A stretch of 64,000 nt of DNA, taken from assembly GCA_022826485.1 (NCBI GenBank), contig JAJDUU010000009.1, forward strand, positions 1-64,000. The letters run 5' to 3'. A program made the position numbers and the translations under genes. Shown one piece after another: positions 1-9,520 of this stretch; position 1 is the first letter of the stretch; each line of letters opens with the position of its first letter. The stretch is from Chloroflexota bacterium. GTDB taxonomy: Bacteria; Chloroflexota; UBA11872. A model generated the notes under the pieces. The model did not search any database and was not told the origin of the DNA. It saw nothing but the letters and a program-made list of their open reading frames with translations.

Positions 1-975
1 GGCAACCAGCAACCCGTCGCTGCGGTGGAGCGCGCACCCGACGATCACGTCGGTCAGGTGCCTCTCGGCCTCCAGCTCGGCGGCCACAGTGACCGTGTCG
101 CCCGGGAGCACGGTGTATTGCTCGGGGCCGTTGGCGCTCTCGCGAAGGACCGCCGCCCGAATTCTCAGGTCGCTGGGGGCGTCGGGTTCGCGCTGAACCG
201 CGGTTGCATCGTCGGGGGTCGCGCCCCCTTGCATGTACTGCACGTAGTCCTGGATCACCTGGTTGGGATCGCCGGCCTGACGCACCTTGCCCCGATCCAG
301 CCAGATCACACGGTCGCAGAATCGCCGCACCTGGATGGGATCGTGGGAGACGAGCACCATCGTGCGGCCGCGGCGCTTGATGCCGGCCAAGGCCGCGTAG
401 CACTTGGCGGCGAAGTGCGCATCGCCCACGGCCAAGACCTCGTCGATCAGCAGAATCTCCGGGTCGACGTGGATGGCGATGGCGAATCCCAACCGCATGA
501 ACATGCCGGACGAGTAGTGCTTGACCGGCGTATCGATGAACTGCTCAAGCTCGGCAAAGGCCACGATGTCGTCATACATGGCCTGGATGGCGCGCCGGTT
601 GAGGCCGAGAAACGAACCGTTGAGGAACACGTTTTCGCGCCCGGTGAGGTCCGGGTGCATGCCGGCGCCGAGCTCGAGCAGCCCGAACACCCGACCACGC
701 GCGGCGACCTGGCCCTCGGTGGCCTGAATCGTTCCGGCGAGCAGCTTCAGGATGGTGCTCTTGCCCGAGCCGTTCGGCCCGATGATGCCCAGCGTCTCGC
801 CGGGCGCCACGGCGAGACTCACGCCATCGAGCGCCCAGAACTCCTCGTGCTCCATGGGCCGCCGGCCCAGCATCGCCAGCGCCATGCCCTGAAAGGTGCG
901 GGCCGCTTCGTGGCGAATGACGAACCGCTTGCGGACATCGCGGAGCTCGATGGCGGGCGGCTGCGGGTCCGGCAC
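1..975 (-). CDS. ABC exporter ATP-binding protein, Wzt/TagH-like (3' end outside window)
   Basis: ATPase half of a polysaccharide ABC-2 exporter, expected on the cytoplasmic face with the permease encoded just upstream. The ORF track misses it because it runs off the window; I translated it by hand. It starts at GTG (VPDPQPPAIELRDV), 6 nt after the permease stop, and 325 codons are visible. Walker A GPNGSGKST, signature YSSGM, Walker B ILLIDE and the switch His in VLVSHD are all present, so the NBD looks active. After about residue 245 a C-terminal extension begins (DAPSDLRIRAAVLRES). It resembles the start of a Wzt-type carbohydrate-binding domain, which in that family recognises the glycan end. 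The substrate cannot be told from here. Confidence 0.9.
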   Translation of the reverse strand, partial: MPDPQPPAIELRDVRKRFVIRHEAARTFQGMALAMLGRRPMEHEEFWALDGVSLAVAPGETLGIIGPNGSGKSTILKLLAGTIQATEGQVAARGRVFGLLELGAGMHPDLTGRENVFLNGSFLGLNRRAIQAMYDDIVAFAELEQFIDTPVKHYSSGMFMRLGFAIAIHVDPEILLIDEVLAVGDAHFAAKCYAALAGIKRRGRTMVLVSHDPIQVRRFCDRVIWLDRGKVRQAGDPNQVIQDYVQYMQGGATPDDATAVQREPDAPSDLRIRAAVLRESANGPEQYTVLPGDTVTVAAELEAERHLTDVIVGCALHRSDGLLVA

Positions 976-981
976 GACGCG

Positions 982-1824
982 CTACAGCTCCTCGGCGAAG
1001 CGGTGGGCAAAGCGTCGAAATACCCACCAGCCGAAGCCGAGCGCCACCGCCGCCACGACGATGGTGACGATGGTGTGGCGGATGGGGAACGACCCAAACA
1101 TGATGGCGAAGCGGTAGTCGGTGGTCAGCGTGGCCATGGGATTGAGCATGAAGACCCACCGGTGCACGTCGAGCCCGAGAAACGTGACGTTGGGCACAAA
1201 CGAAATGGGGTAGAAGATGGGCGTGAGGAAGAACCATGCCAGCAAGCCGACTTCGACCAGATGCTCCGTATCGCGAAAGAACACATTGGCCATCGCGAGA
1301 ATGAGACTGAGACCCATGACCAGCGCCAGCTGCAACAGCATGATCAAGGGGATCATGAGCATGGCACTCGAATTTCCGACACCGAACAATAGGCCGATGA
1401 GCCAGAAAATAACGAAAGCCAGCACGAAATTTACAAAGCTCGCAAGCACGGCGCTCATTGGGAGCAATTCGCGCGGAAAATAGACCTTCTTGATCAACTG
1501 GGCGTTGCTCGTGATGCTGCGCATGGCCGAGGTGAGCGCCTGCGCGGTGAACAGCCACGGCACCAGCGCGGCCATGAGGAAGAACGGATAGAGATGAATC
1601 TCGTCGTATTGCGCCAGGACCTGGAAGACAAGGGTGAAGACGGCCATCATCAGCAGCGGATTGAGCAGGGACCAGGCGAAGCCGAAGATTGACCCGCGAT
1701 AGCGCACCTTGAGGTCGCGCACGACGAGGTTGCGCAGCAGATCGGTATAGTCCGCGACCTCTCGGACAGCGCCCCACACACGTCGCGCCCTGGACATCTC
1801 GAGCGAGGCGGCGGCGCGTGCCAT
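982..1824 (-). CDS. ABC-2 type polysaccharide export permease (Wzm/TagG-like)
   Basis: Inner-membrane permease partner of the downstream ATPase; such pairs export O-antigen, teichoic-acid-like or other glycans. The protein has an N-terminal amphipathic stretch (YTDLLRNLVVRDLKVRYRGS) typical of ABC-2 exporters and about six hydrophobic segments, for example FVLAFVIFWLIGLLFGV and LMIPLIMLLQLALVMGLSLIL. The track start is a GTG at 1869. I prefer ATG 1824 (MARAAASLEM) because GGAG lies 6 nt upstream of it, giving 280 aa, close to the family norm. The stop is 6 nt before the ATPase GTG, so the two are an operon. It diverges from the MBL-like gene at 1947. Confidence 0.88.
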   Translation of the reverse strand: MARAAASLEMSRARRVWGAVREVADYTDLLRNLVVRDLKVRYRGSIFGFAWSLLNPLLMMAVFTLVFQVLAQYDEIHLYPFFLMAALVPWLFTAQALTSAMRSITSNAQLIKKVYFPRELLPMSAVLASFVNFVLAFVIFWLIGLLFGVGNSSAMLMIPLIMLLQLALVMGLSLILAMANVFFRDTEHLVEVGLLAWFFLTPIFYPISFVPNVTFLGLDVHRWVFMLNPMATLTTDYRFAIMFGSFPIRHTIVTIVVAAVALGFGWWVFRRFAHRFAEEL

Positions 1825-1891
1825 GCGGTTCTCCATGCGCGTGCTAGGCGGCTCGCGGGCGCATCTCACGCCCGGATTGGACCGTGCTCCA

Positions 1892-1900
1892 TGCTACAAT
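1892..1900 (+). promoter_or_regulatory. Candidate extended -10 promoter for the MBL-like/pyrG block
   Basis: TGCTACAAT fits the extended -10 form TGnTATAAT (5 of 6 in the hexamer) and lies 47 nt before the ATG at 1947. There is no convincing -35 at 17 nt; TTGGAC at 1877 is only 12 nt away. Seen in sequence, activity inferred. Confidence 0.45.
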
Positions 1901-1946
1901 CCGCCGGTTCTGGGGCTCCCAGCGACACAGCCATCATCGGAGGGGG

Positions 1947-2582
1947 ATGGACGTTACGTGGGTTGGAGGCGACTGTTTTCGCCTCCGCGGCCGTGACGCT
2001 TCCGTTCTCACCGACCCACACACCAGCGGCATCAGGCAGCGCTCCGCCATGCCCAAGGCGGACGTGGTGACGCTCAGCGAATCCGTCGGCGATAACTGGT
2101 CCAAACTGCCGACGCGGCGCACCGATAGCACCCGGCCCGCGTATCGCGCCGACGGTCCGGGCGAATACGAGGTGGCGGGCGTGTATGTGCACGGTGTGCC
2201 GGCCCCCGCCCAAGCCGAGCAACGGACGACGCTGTTCACGATCGACGTCGACGGCGTATCGGTTGGGCACCTGCCCGAGCTGGCGGGCGTCCCGGTGGAC
2301 GCGCTCTTGGATGAACTGGGCACGATTCACGTCTTGTTGATCGGCGTGCGCAGCGGCGACGGATTCCTCACGCCCGACCAGATCATCAAGACCGTCTCGC
2401 GCATCGAGCCAAACATCGTGATTCCCTACGGCGAGGACGACCTCGCCGGCGGCGAGGCGGCCTGGCGCCTGGTGGCGCGCGAGCTCCACGGCGCGGCACC
2501 CATGGCGGACAGCAACCTGAACGCCAACCGACGTCAACTGCCCGATCCCGTCGACGTGCGTATGCTCGAACGCAGGAACTGA
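1947..2582 (+). CDS. Metallo-beta-lactamase-fold protein (UlaG-like), metal site lost
   Basis: 211 aa starting at ATG 1947 behind GGAGGGGG; the 21 upstream residues of the track ORF are discarded. The pattern of the UlaG-like MBL family is clear: TWVGGDCFRL at the start, LTDP, then GPGEYEVAGVYVHGVP, and near the end ILL..V then IEPNIVIPYGEDD. In the family the segment after ADVV carries HxHxDH and the final strand ends in a His (IPMHY-like). Here these read TLSESVGDNW and IPYGED, so every metal-binding His I would expect is gone. It is probably not a hydrolase; a structural or regulatory role is a guess. It ends 6 nt before pyrG, so they are likely cotranscribed. Confidence 0.8.
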   Translation: MDVTWVGGDCFRLRGRDASVLTDPHTSGIRQRSAMPKADVVTLSESVGDNWSKLPTRRTDSTRPAYRADGPGEYEVAGVYVHGVPAPAQAEQRTTLFTIDVDGVSVGHLPELAGVPVDALLDELGTIHVLLIGVRSGDGFLTPDQIIKTVSRIEPNIVIPYGEDDLAGGEAAWRLVARELHGAAPMADSNLNANRRQLPDPVDVRMLERRN

Positions 2583-2588
2583 GGGAAC

Positions 2589-4286
2589 GTGACGAGCGAC
2601 GGAGCGGCAGGCGCCGGGCGGGCGGCGGGGCAGCGGTCCCAGCGGCAATACATCTTCGTAACCGGCGGCGTTGTCTCGGCCATCGGCAAGGGCGTGACCG
2701 CCGCCAGCATCGGTCGCATGGTCAAGAGCCGCGGGCTGCGCGTGTCGATCATGAAGCTCGATCCGTATATCAACGTGGACCCCGGCACCATGAGCCCCCT
2801 CGAGCACGGGGAAGTGTTTGTCACGGTCGACGGCGCCGAGACCGACCAGGACCTGGGTCATTACGAGCGGTTCGTGGACGAGAACCTGACCGGGGCCAGC
2901 AACCTCACGACCGGCGGGGTCTACGACCGCGTGATCACCCGTGAGCGGCGGGGGGACTTCCTGGGCGGCACGATTCAGGTGATCCCGCACGTGACCGACG
3001 AGATCAAGGCGCGCATTCGAGACGTGGGCGACGGCGACGATCCCGACATCGTGATCGTGGAGGTCGGCGGCACGGTGGGCGACATCGAGAACATTCCGTT
3101 TCTCGAGGCGCTGCGGCAGCTGCGCCGCGAGGTCGGCATGCGCAACGTGCTGTTCGTGCACGTGACGCTGGTGCCGCGGCTCGGATCGACGCTCGAACTC
3201 AAGACCAAGCCCACCCAGCACAGCGTGCGGGAGCTGCGAAGTATCGGCATTCAGCCGGATGTGGTGGTCTGCCGCTCGGACGACGAACTCACGCCGGAGC
3301 TGGTCGACAAGATTGCGCTGTTTGCCGACGTTGAATCGCGGGCCGTGATTTCGAACCCGGAGGTGGCGTCCATCTACGAAGTCCCGCTGGTCCTGGAAGA
3401 GGCGGGCCTGGGGGCCTTCATCACCGAGCACTTCGGCCTCGGCGACGTGACGCCGGATCTCGACGAGTGGCGCGCCACGGTGGATGCATCGCTGGATCGC
3501 ACCGTGCCCGAGCTCGAGATCGCCATCGTCGGCAAGTACATCTCGCTGCCCGACGCCTACCTGAGCGTGGTGGAGGCGGTCCGCCACGCCGGCATTGCCT
3601 GGAAAGTCCGGCCGGTCATCCGCTGGGTCGATTCGGAAGAGCTCGAGGACCGCGATCCCCATGACTTGCTGGCCGGGGTCGCGGGCATCATCGTGCCGGG
3701 CGGATTCGGACCGCGGGGCATCGAGGGCAAGATCATGGCGGCCCACTACGCGCGCACGCACAAGGTGCCGTACCTGGGGCTCTGCCTGGGCATGCAGGTG
3801 GCCGTGATCGAATTCGCGCGCAAGGTGCTCGGCACCGACGATTGCACCAGCATCGAGTTCAACCCGGACACGGCGCATCCGGCGATACACCCGATGCCGG
3901 AGTACTATCACGTGGCCAACAAGGGCGGCTCGATGCGCCTGGGCGCGTGGCGCTGCGACCTGGTGGCCGGCACGCAGGCCCAGCGCGTCTACGGCGCCGC
4001 CAGCATCGAAGAACGACACCGGCACCGCATGGAAGTCAACAACAACTACCGCGATATCCTGCGTTCGCAGGGCATGACCCTCAGCGGCCTGTCGCCGGAC
4101 GGCGCACTGGTGGAGATCGTGGAGTTGGACCACCATCCATGGTTCGTCGGGTGCCAATTTCATCCGGAGTTCGCCTCGCGGCCGACACGCCCGCATCCGC
4201 TGTTCTGGGGATTCCTGGAGGCGGCGGTGCGGCACGTGGAAGGTCGGCATCCCGTGCCAGAATCGGTGCCAGAGGTGACCGGCTGA
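2589..4286 (+). CDS. pyrG: CTP synthase
   Basis: Converts UTP to CTP using ATP and glutamine, the last step of pyrimidine nucleotide synthesis. 565 aa from GTG 2589. The N-terminal synthetase domain opens with YIFVTGGVVSAIGKGVTAAS after a 20-residue Gly/Ala/Arg-rich extension. The C-terminal class I glutaminase domain has the nucleophile Cys in GLCLGMQ and the His/Glu pair in FHPEF. It is slightly longer than the usual 530-550 aa because of the N-terminal tail. It follows the degenerate MBL gene by 6 nt and lies 92 nt before purA. Pyrimidine genes of the UMP pathway are nearby but in a separate transcription unit with its own attenuator. Confidence 0.97.
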   Translation: MTSDGAAGAGRAAGQRSQRQYIFVTGGVVSAIGKGVTAASIGRMVKSRGLRVSIMKLDPYINVDPGTMSPLEHGEVFVTVDGAETDQDLGHYERFVDENLTGASNLTTGGVYDRVITRERRGDFLGGTIQVIPHVTDEIKARIRDVGDGDDPDIVIVEVGGTVGDIENIPFLEALRQLRREVGMRNVLFVHVTLVPRLGSTLELKTKPTQHSVRELRSIGIQPDVVVCRSDDELTPELVDKIALFADVESRAVISNPEVASIYEVPLVLEEAGLGAFITEHFGLGDVTPDLDEWRATVDASLDRTVPELEIAIVGKYISLPDAYLSVVEAVRHAGIAWKVRPVIRWVDSEELEDRDPHDLLAGVAGIIVPGGFGPRGIEGKIMAAHYARTHKVPYLGLCLGMQVAVIEFARKVLGTDDCTSIEFNPDTAHPAIHPMPEYYHVANKGGSMRLGAWRCDLVAGTQAQRVYGAASIEERHRHRMEVNNNYRDILRSQGMTLSGLSPDGALVEIVELDHHPWFVGCQFHPEFASRPTRPHPLFWGFLEAAVRHVEGRHPVPESVPEVTG

Positions 4287-4378
4287 GGGTCGCCGCCGCT
4301 CGACCCCGCTAAGACGATCATGTACTGCAGGACCCGGCGCACGTGGCAGTGCGCGCCCCGCCCGCGAGAGGACACCCG

Positions 4379-5677
4379 ATGAGCACCTTGGCCGTGATCG
4401 GCGCACAGTGGGGCGATGAAGGCAAGGGCAAGATCGTGGACCATCTGGCGGAGCGTGCCGACCTCGTGATCCGGTTCCAGGGTGGCAACAACGCCGGCCA
4501 TACGATCGTGAACGACTACGGCACCTACGCGCTGCACCTGCTGCCGGCCGGCGTGTTCCACGCGGGCACGGTGAACCTGCTGGGACCGGGCACCGTGGTG
4601 AATCCCCAGGCGCTGATCGACGAGATGCGCGAGGTCGGGGAGGCCACCGGCGTCTCGTTCGACACGTTCAAGATCGCCGAGCGCGCGCACGTGGTGATGC
4701 CCTATCACATCGCGCTTGACGCCGCCGAGGAGCAGCAGCGCGGCGAGCTGGTGCAGGGAACCACGCTGCGCGGCATCGGACCATGCTATGCCGATAAGGC
4801 CGCACGATCTGGGGTGCGGATCGGCGACCTGCTGGACGCCGACTACCTGACGACGTGGCTGCCGAGCATCCTCGAACCGAAGAATCGGCTGCTGAGCGAG
4901 GCCTACGGGCTGGAGCCCCTGGACCCGAGCGCGCTCATTGATGAGGCCCTGGCGTGGGGCGAGGCGCTGCGCCCCCACGTGGTGGACTCGCTGCCGTTGA
5001 TTTCCGAAGCCCTGCGCGAGAAGCGCAACATCGTGCTCGAAGGCCAGTTGGGCGTGATGCGCGATCTGGATTGGGGCCACTATCCCTACGTGACGTCGTC
5101 CAGCCCTTCCGCGGCGGGCGCCTGCATCGGCGCGGGCATTCCTCCGAAGGCGCTGGACAAGGTGCTCGGGATCGCGAAGGCGTTTACGTCCTCGGTCGGT
5201 GAGGGTCCGTTCCCCACGGAGCTGACCGGCAGCACCGGCGACCGCTTGCGCAACGTGGGTGCCGGGGAATACGGCGCCTCGACCGGGCGACCGCGGCGCT
5301 GCGGCTGGTTCGACGCGGTGCCGGTGCGCACCGCGGGCGCGCTGAGCGGGGTCGATGCCCTGGCGCTGACCAAGATCGACGCGCTGGACGGATTCGAGCA
5401 GCTGCGCGTCTGCGAGGGCTACATGGTCGATGGCCGGCGCGTGGACCTGGCGCCCGATACGCACGCGCTGGGCCGTGCTCGTCCGATCTACCGGGACGTG
5501 CCTGGCTGGATGTCCTCCACCGAGGGCGTGAGCGACTACGACGCGCTGCCGCCGAACGCCCAGCGGTATGTCCGAACCATTGAAGAGGTGACGGGTATTC
5601 CGGTGGCGCTGGTGGGCACCGGCCAGCATCGGACGGCCGTCGCGACGCGTGATCCGGCGTTCAGCCTGGCGGGCTAG
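4379..5677 (+). CDS. purA: Adenylosuccinate synthase
   Basis: Joins IMP and aspartate with GTP to make adenylosuccinate, the first committed step to AMP. The protein is 432 aa, the standard length, if ATG 4379 (MSTLAVIGAQWGDEGKGK) is used; the track extends 12 residues upstream to a GTG. The GTP/Mg loop GDEGKGK, the IMP-binding GNNAGHT, and GEGPFPTE near residue 280 are all present. The 92-nt gap from pyrG contains a GGGTCG/CGACCC hairpin (4287-4306) without a T-tract, so I do not call it a terminator. The gene may share the pyrG transcript. Confidence 0.97.
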   Translation: MSTLAVIGAQWGDEGKGKIVDHLAERADLVIRFQGGNNAGHTIVNDYGTYALHLLPAGVFHAGTVNLLGPGTVVNPQALIDEMREVGEATGVSFDTFKIAERAHVVMPYHIALDAAEEQQRGELVQGTTLRGIGPCYADKAARSGVRIGDLLDADYLTTWLPSILEPKNRLLSEAYGLEPLDPSALIDEALAWGEALRPHVVDSLPLISEALREKRNIVLEGQLGVMRDLDWGHYPYVTSSSPSAAGACIGAGIPPKALDKVLGIAKAFTSSVGEGPFPTELTGSTGDRLRNVGAGEYGASTGRPRRCGWFDAVPVRTAGALSGVDALALTKIDALDGFEQLRVCEGYMVDGRRVDLAPDTHALGRARPIYRDVPGWMSSTEGVSDYDALPPNAQRYVRTIEEVTGIPVALVGTGQHRTAVATRDPAFSLAG

Positions 5678-5715
5678 GCAAAACTCAATCCACGCACGGG
5701 CAATGGCTCACATTC

Positions 5716-5787
5716 AGTCCGTCATTCCCGCGAAGAGCCTGCCCCGTACTCGATACGGGGCGGGAATCCACCCCCGCAAGTCAACCG
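5716..5787. repeat. Palindromic intergenic repeat A, copy with an expanded hairpin
   Basis: Shares GTCCGTCATTCCCGCGAAG, GCGGGAATCCACCCC and CAAGTCAACCG with copies at 31219, 54181 and 63224. Between the arms it carries an extra perfect inverted repeat GCCCCGTA-CTCGA-TACGGGGC that the others lack, making a longer stem. It sits right after purA and could form an RNA hairpin at the transcript end. With the pyrR leader it accounts for the 371-bp gene-free stretch 5678-6048; I see nothing else between 5788 and 5890. Confidence 0.85.
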
Positions 5788-5898
5788 CAAAATCGCGCGA
5801 GTGCCCGCCGGCGCCGAGTCTCCGTACGGCGCTCAAAATTGTGGATAAGTCGCCCACTACCAAACCGCAATCCGCGTAGGGTCACGGACCGGAGCGGC

Positions 5899-5904
5899 TA
5901 TACT
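5899..5904 (+). promoter_or_regulatory. Candidate -10 element of the pyr operon
   Basis: TATACT lies immediately upstream of the leader. A start about 5-7 nt downstream would place the transcript 5' end at the AGGGCCC arm used by the attenuator. No good -35 was found. Confidence 0.5.
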
Positions 5905-5906
5905 TC

Positions 5907-5943
5907 AGGGCCCTTTAATCCGTTCCAGCGAGACGGAAAGCGG
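5907..5943 (+). promoter_or_regulatory. PyrR-binding/antiterminator segment of the pyr leader
   Basis: CCGTTCCAGCGAGACGGAAAGCGG matches the general form of PyrR-binding loops (CCAGnGAG...AAG between short complementary arms, here CCG/CGG). Just upstream, AGGGCCC (5907-5913) is perfectly complementary to GGGCCCT (5979-5985) in the terminator, giving a 7-bp antiterminator pairing. In the known mechanism, PyrR with UMP holds the binding hairpin and lets the terminator form. The position directly upstream of pyrR agrees. The fold was judged by eye. Confidence 0.75.
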
Positions 5944-5977
5944 CAGACCGCCGACGTCGTGTGTCGGGCGCGGATCG

Positions 5978-6001
5978 AGGGCCCTTCGTGGCCCTTTTTT
6001 T
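5978..6001 (+). terminator. Intrinsic terminator (attenuator) before pyrR
   Basis: Stem AGGGCC/GGCCCT with loop CTTCGT followed by seven T, ending 47 nt before the pyrR start. Its 5' arm can alternatively pair with 5907-5913. This is the off-switch of the PyrR-type attenuator. Confidence 0.85.
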
Positions 6002-6048
6002 GTGCCCCGAGCACGCGGCCCGGAGGACGAAGACATAGGGAGGTGGGC

Positions 6049-6624
6049 GTGGCAGCGGCGCAGCGCCGCGTGGTGATGTCGGCGGCCGACATGGGTCGCG
6101 CGATGTCCCGCATTGCCCACGAGATCATCGAGCGAAACCGCGGCGCGGCGTCGCTCGTCCTCGTCGGCATTCCACGGCCGGGCCCCGTGCTGGCGGAGCG
6201 CCTAGCCAGCCTCATCGAGACGATCGAGGGCCGGCAGGTGCCGACCGGCGCCGTGGACCCCACGATGCACCGCGACGATTTGGACCGCCGGTCCATAGGT
6301 CCGCCGGTGCATCCCAGCCACATTCCGGTGGACGTGACCGATCGCACCGTGGTCCTGGTGGATGACGTGCTCTACACCGGCCGCACGCTGCGGGCGGCGC
6401 TGGACGCGCTGAACGACTTTGGCCGGCCGCGCACGATTCAATTCGCCGTCATCGTCGACCGCGGCCATCGTGAGCTGCCGGTGCGCGCCGACTTCGTTGG
6501 CAAGAATCTCCCGACCGCGGACGACGAGCGGGTGACCGTGCGCGTCCAGGAGCTCGACGGAGAGGACGCCGTGCACATCGAGCGCGTGGTGAGCCCTGCG
6601 CAGGAGGCCACCGCTGCAACGTAA
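6049..6624 (+). CDS. pyrR: PyrR: pyr operon attenuation protein / uracil phosphoribosyltransferase
   Basis: RNA-binding regulator of the pyr operon that also belongs to the PRTase fold. 191 aa from GTG 6049, which has AGGGAGG 5 nt upstream; a GTG two codons earlier is the alternative. The track start at 5839 lies upstream of the attenuator and is not credible. The PRPP-binding signature VVLVDDVLYTGRT is intact, and the N-terminal SRIAHEIIERN and SIGPPVHP segments fit PyrR. The leader structure upstream matches its expected target. The downstream pyrB start probably overlaps its 3' end. Confidence 0.95.
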   Translation: MAAAQRRVVMSAADMGRAMSRIAHEIIERNRGAASLVLVGIPRPGPVLAERLASLIETIEGRQVPTGAVDPTMHRDDLDRRSIGPPVHPSHIPVDVTDRTVVLVDDVLYTGRTLRAALDALNDFGRPRTIQFAVIVDRGHRELPVRADFVGKNLPTADDERVTVRVQELDGEDAVHIERVVSPAQEATAAT

Positions 6625-7552
6625 GCACCTGCTGGACGTGAGCGACTTCACCCGCGACGAGTTCGCGGAGGTCCTGGACACCGCCGAACGCATGCACGCG
6701 GTGCTGGAGCGCCCCATCCGACGCGTGCCGACGCTGCGCGGGACCACGATCGCCAACGTGTTCTACGAGCCCAGCACGCGCACGCGGGTGTCGTTCGAGC
6801 TGGCGGGCAAGAACCTGAGCGCGGACGTGGTGAACATTGCCGCCTCGGGCAGCAGCGTGGAGAAGGGTGAGTCGCTGATCGACACCTTCCAGACCATTCA
6901 GGCGCTCGGCGCGGACATCGTGGTGGTGCGCCACTCGCGCGCGGGCGCGCCGGAGCTGGCCTCGCGCCACCTCGACTGCGGCGTGATCAACGCCGGCGAC
7001 GGCACCCGCGGCCACCCGACGCAGGCGCTGCTGGACCTCTACACCGTGCGACGCCGGCTGGGCGACGTGGAGGGCCGCAAGATCGTCATCGTGGGGGACA
7101 TCCTGCACAGCCGGGTGGCGCGCTCAGGCATCTGGGCCTTCGCGCGCATGGGGGCGGAGGTGGTCTTGAGTGGGCCGCCGTCTCTGCTGCCCGACACCAT
7201 GGAGGCGCTCACCAACGGCACGGGCGACGTGCGCATCGAGCATGACCTGGACGGCGCGATTCAGGGCGCCGACGTGGTCATGGCACTGCGCGTGCAACGC
7301 GAGCGCATGCAGGCCGGTCTGCTGCCGGACTTGCGCGAATATGCCCGCCGCTGGTCGGTCAATCCCGCGCGGCTCGAGCGCGCCCAGCGCCACGCGCTGG
7401 TAATGCATCCGGGACCGATGAACCAGGGCGTCGAGATCTCGCCGGCGGTGGCCTACAGCGAGCAATCCGTGATCGAGGAGCAGGTGGCGAACGGCGTGGC
7501 GGTGCGCATGGCGGTGCTCTACCTCCTGCTCACCGGGGAGGGACGGCGATGA
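6614..7552 (+). CDS. pyrB: Aspartate carbamoyltransferase catalytic subunit, probable CTG start
   Basis: Transfers carbamoyl phosphate to aspartate, the first committed step to UMP. The track starts at GTG 6638, but no Shine-Dalgarno precedes that. CTG 6614 has AGGAGG 6-7 nt upstream and adds LQRKHLLDV, the HLLD-type N-terminus usual in this family, giving 312 aa and a 11-nt overlap with pyrR. Carbamoyl phosphate loop FYEPSTRTRVSFE and HPTQALLD are intact. The C-terminal motif reads HPGPMNQGVEI where HPGPMNRG is common, so Gln replaces Arg. No pyrI regulatory subunit is present. The last bases overlap the next ATG (ATGA). Confidence 0.93.
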   Translation: MQRKHLLDVSDFTRDEFAEVLDTAERMHAVLERPIRRVPTLRGTTIANVFYEPSTRTRVSFELAGKNLSADVVNIAASGSSVEKGESLIDTFQTIQALGADIVVVRHSRAGAPELASRHLDCGVINAGDGTRGHPTQALLDLYTVRRRLGDVEGRKIVIVGDILHSRVARSGIWAFARMGAEVVLSGPPSLLPDTMEALTNGTGDVRIEHDLDGAIQGADVVMALRVQRERMQAGLLPDLREYARRWSVNPARLERAQRHALVMHPGPMNQGVEISPAVAYSEQSVIEEQVANGVAVRMAVLYLLLTGEGRR

Positions 7553-8161
7553 GCGGCTATGCGGGATCCGGACCGCGCGAGATCCTGCCGGGCCTGACGC
7601 ACTGGTCGGTGGGTTGGCACCGGTATTCGCTGGAGTCCTTCGCCATCGAGCAGCCGTCCGGCTGCGTGCTGATCGACCCCAGCGACTATCCCCCGCACAG
7701 CATCGGCGCCATCGAGCGCCATGGGGTGAGCGACATCCTGATGACGAACCACTTTCACGAGCGGGCGGCGGCCATGCTGCGCGGACGGTTCGGCGCCAAA
7801 GTCTGGGCGCCGGAGGGAGACATCGGCGAGCTTGAATCGGTTGAGCCCGATCACGTGTACAACGCCGACACCGAACTGCCGGCCGGGCTGCGGGCGATCG
7901 CGCTCGGGACGATCACCGACGGCGAGCACGCGCTGCTCTGGCCCGAGAATCGCGGGGTGCTGATGGTGGGCGACGCGCTGGGAACCACGAGCTATTGGAC
8001 GCACAACGAAGGCCAGGTGGGCGCGCATCCGCGAGCGCGCCCGCCGCACGCGCTCCTGGGCTTGCTGGACCTGCCGTTCACCTCGCTGACCGTGGGGCAC
8101 GGCGAGCCGATTCTCGATGTGGCCAAAGAGGCCGTGCGCCGCTACCTGACTGAGGCCCTGG

Positions 8162-8169
<8 letters not shown>
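7549..8169 (+). CDS. MBL-fold-like protein embedded between pyrB and pyrC
   Basis: 206 aa, overlapping pyrB by ATGA and pyrC by 8 nt, so it is translationally coupled within the pyr operon. The fold resembles the metallo-beta-lactamase superfamily: SFAIEQPSGCVLIDPS, then VSDILMTNHFHERAAAML, then GVLMVGDALG and SLTVGHGEPIL. The expected HxHxDH reads HFHERA, so the Asp/His part of the metal site is missing, though other His and Asp positions remain. Predicted soluble, without a signal peptide. The function is unknown; its tight coupling suggests a link to pyrimidine synthesis, which is inference. Confidence 0.8.

Positions 8170-9509
<1,340 letters not shown>

Positions 9510-9520
<11 letters not shown>

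Noticed and set aside
4287-4306. Terminator between pyrG and purA
   Set aside because: GGGTCG/CGACCC hairpin lacks a T-tract; kept only as a note under purA.
1866-4406. 846-aa ORF antisense to the MBL-like gene and pyrG
   Set aside because: High-GC antisense shadow: Arg/His-rich and no domain; pyrG on the other strand is certain.
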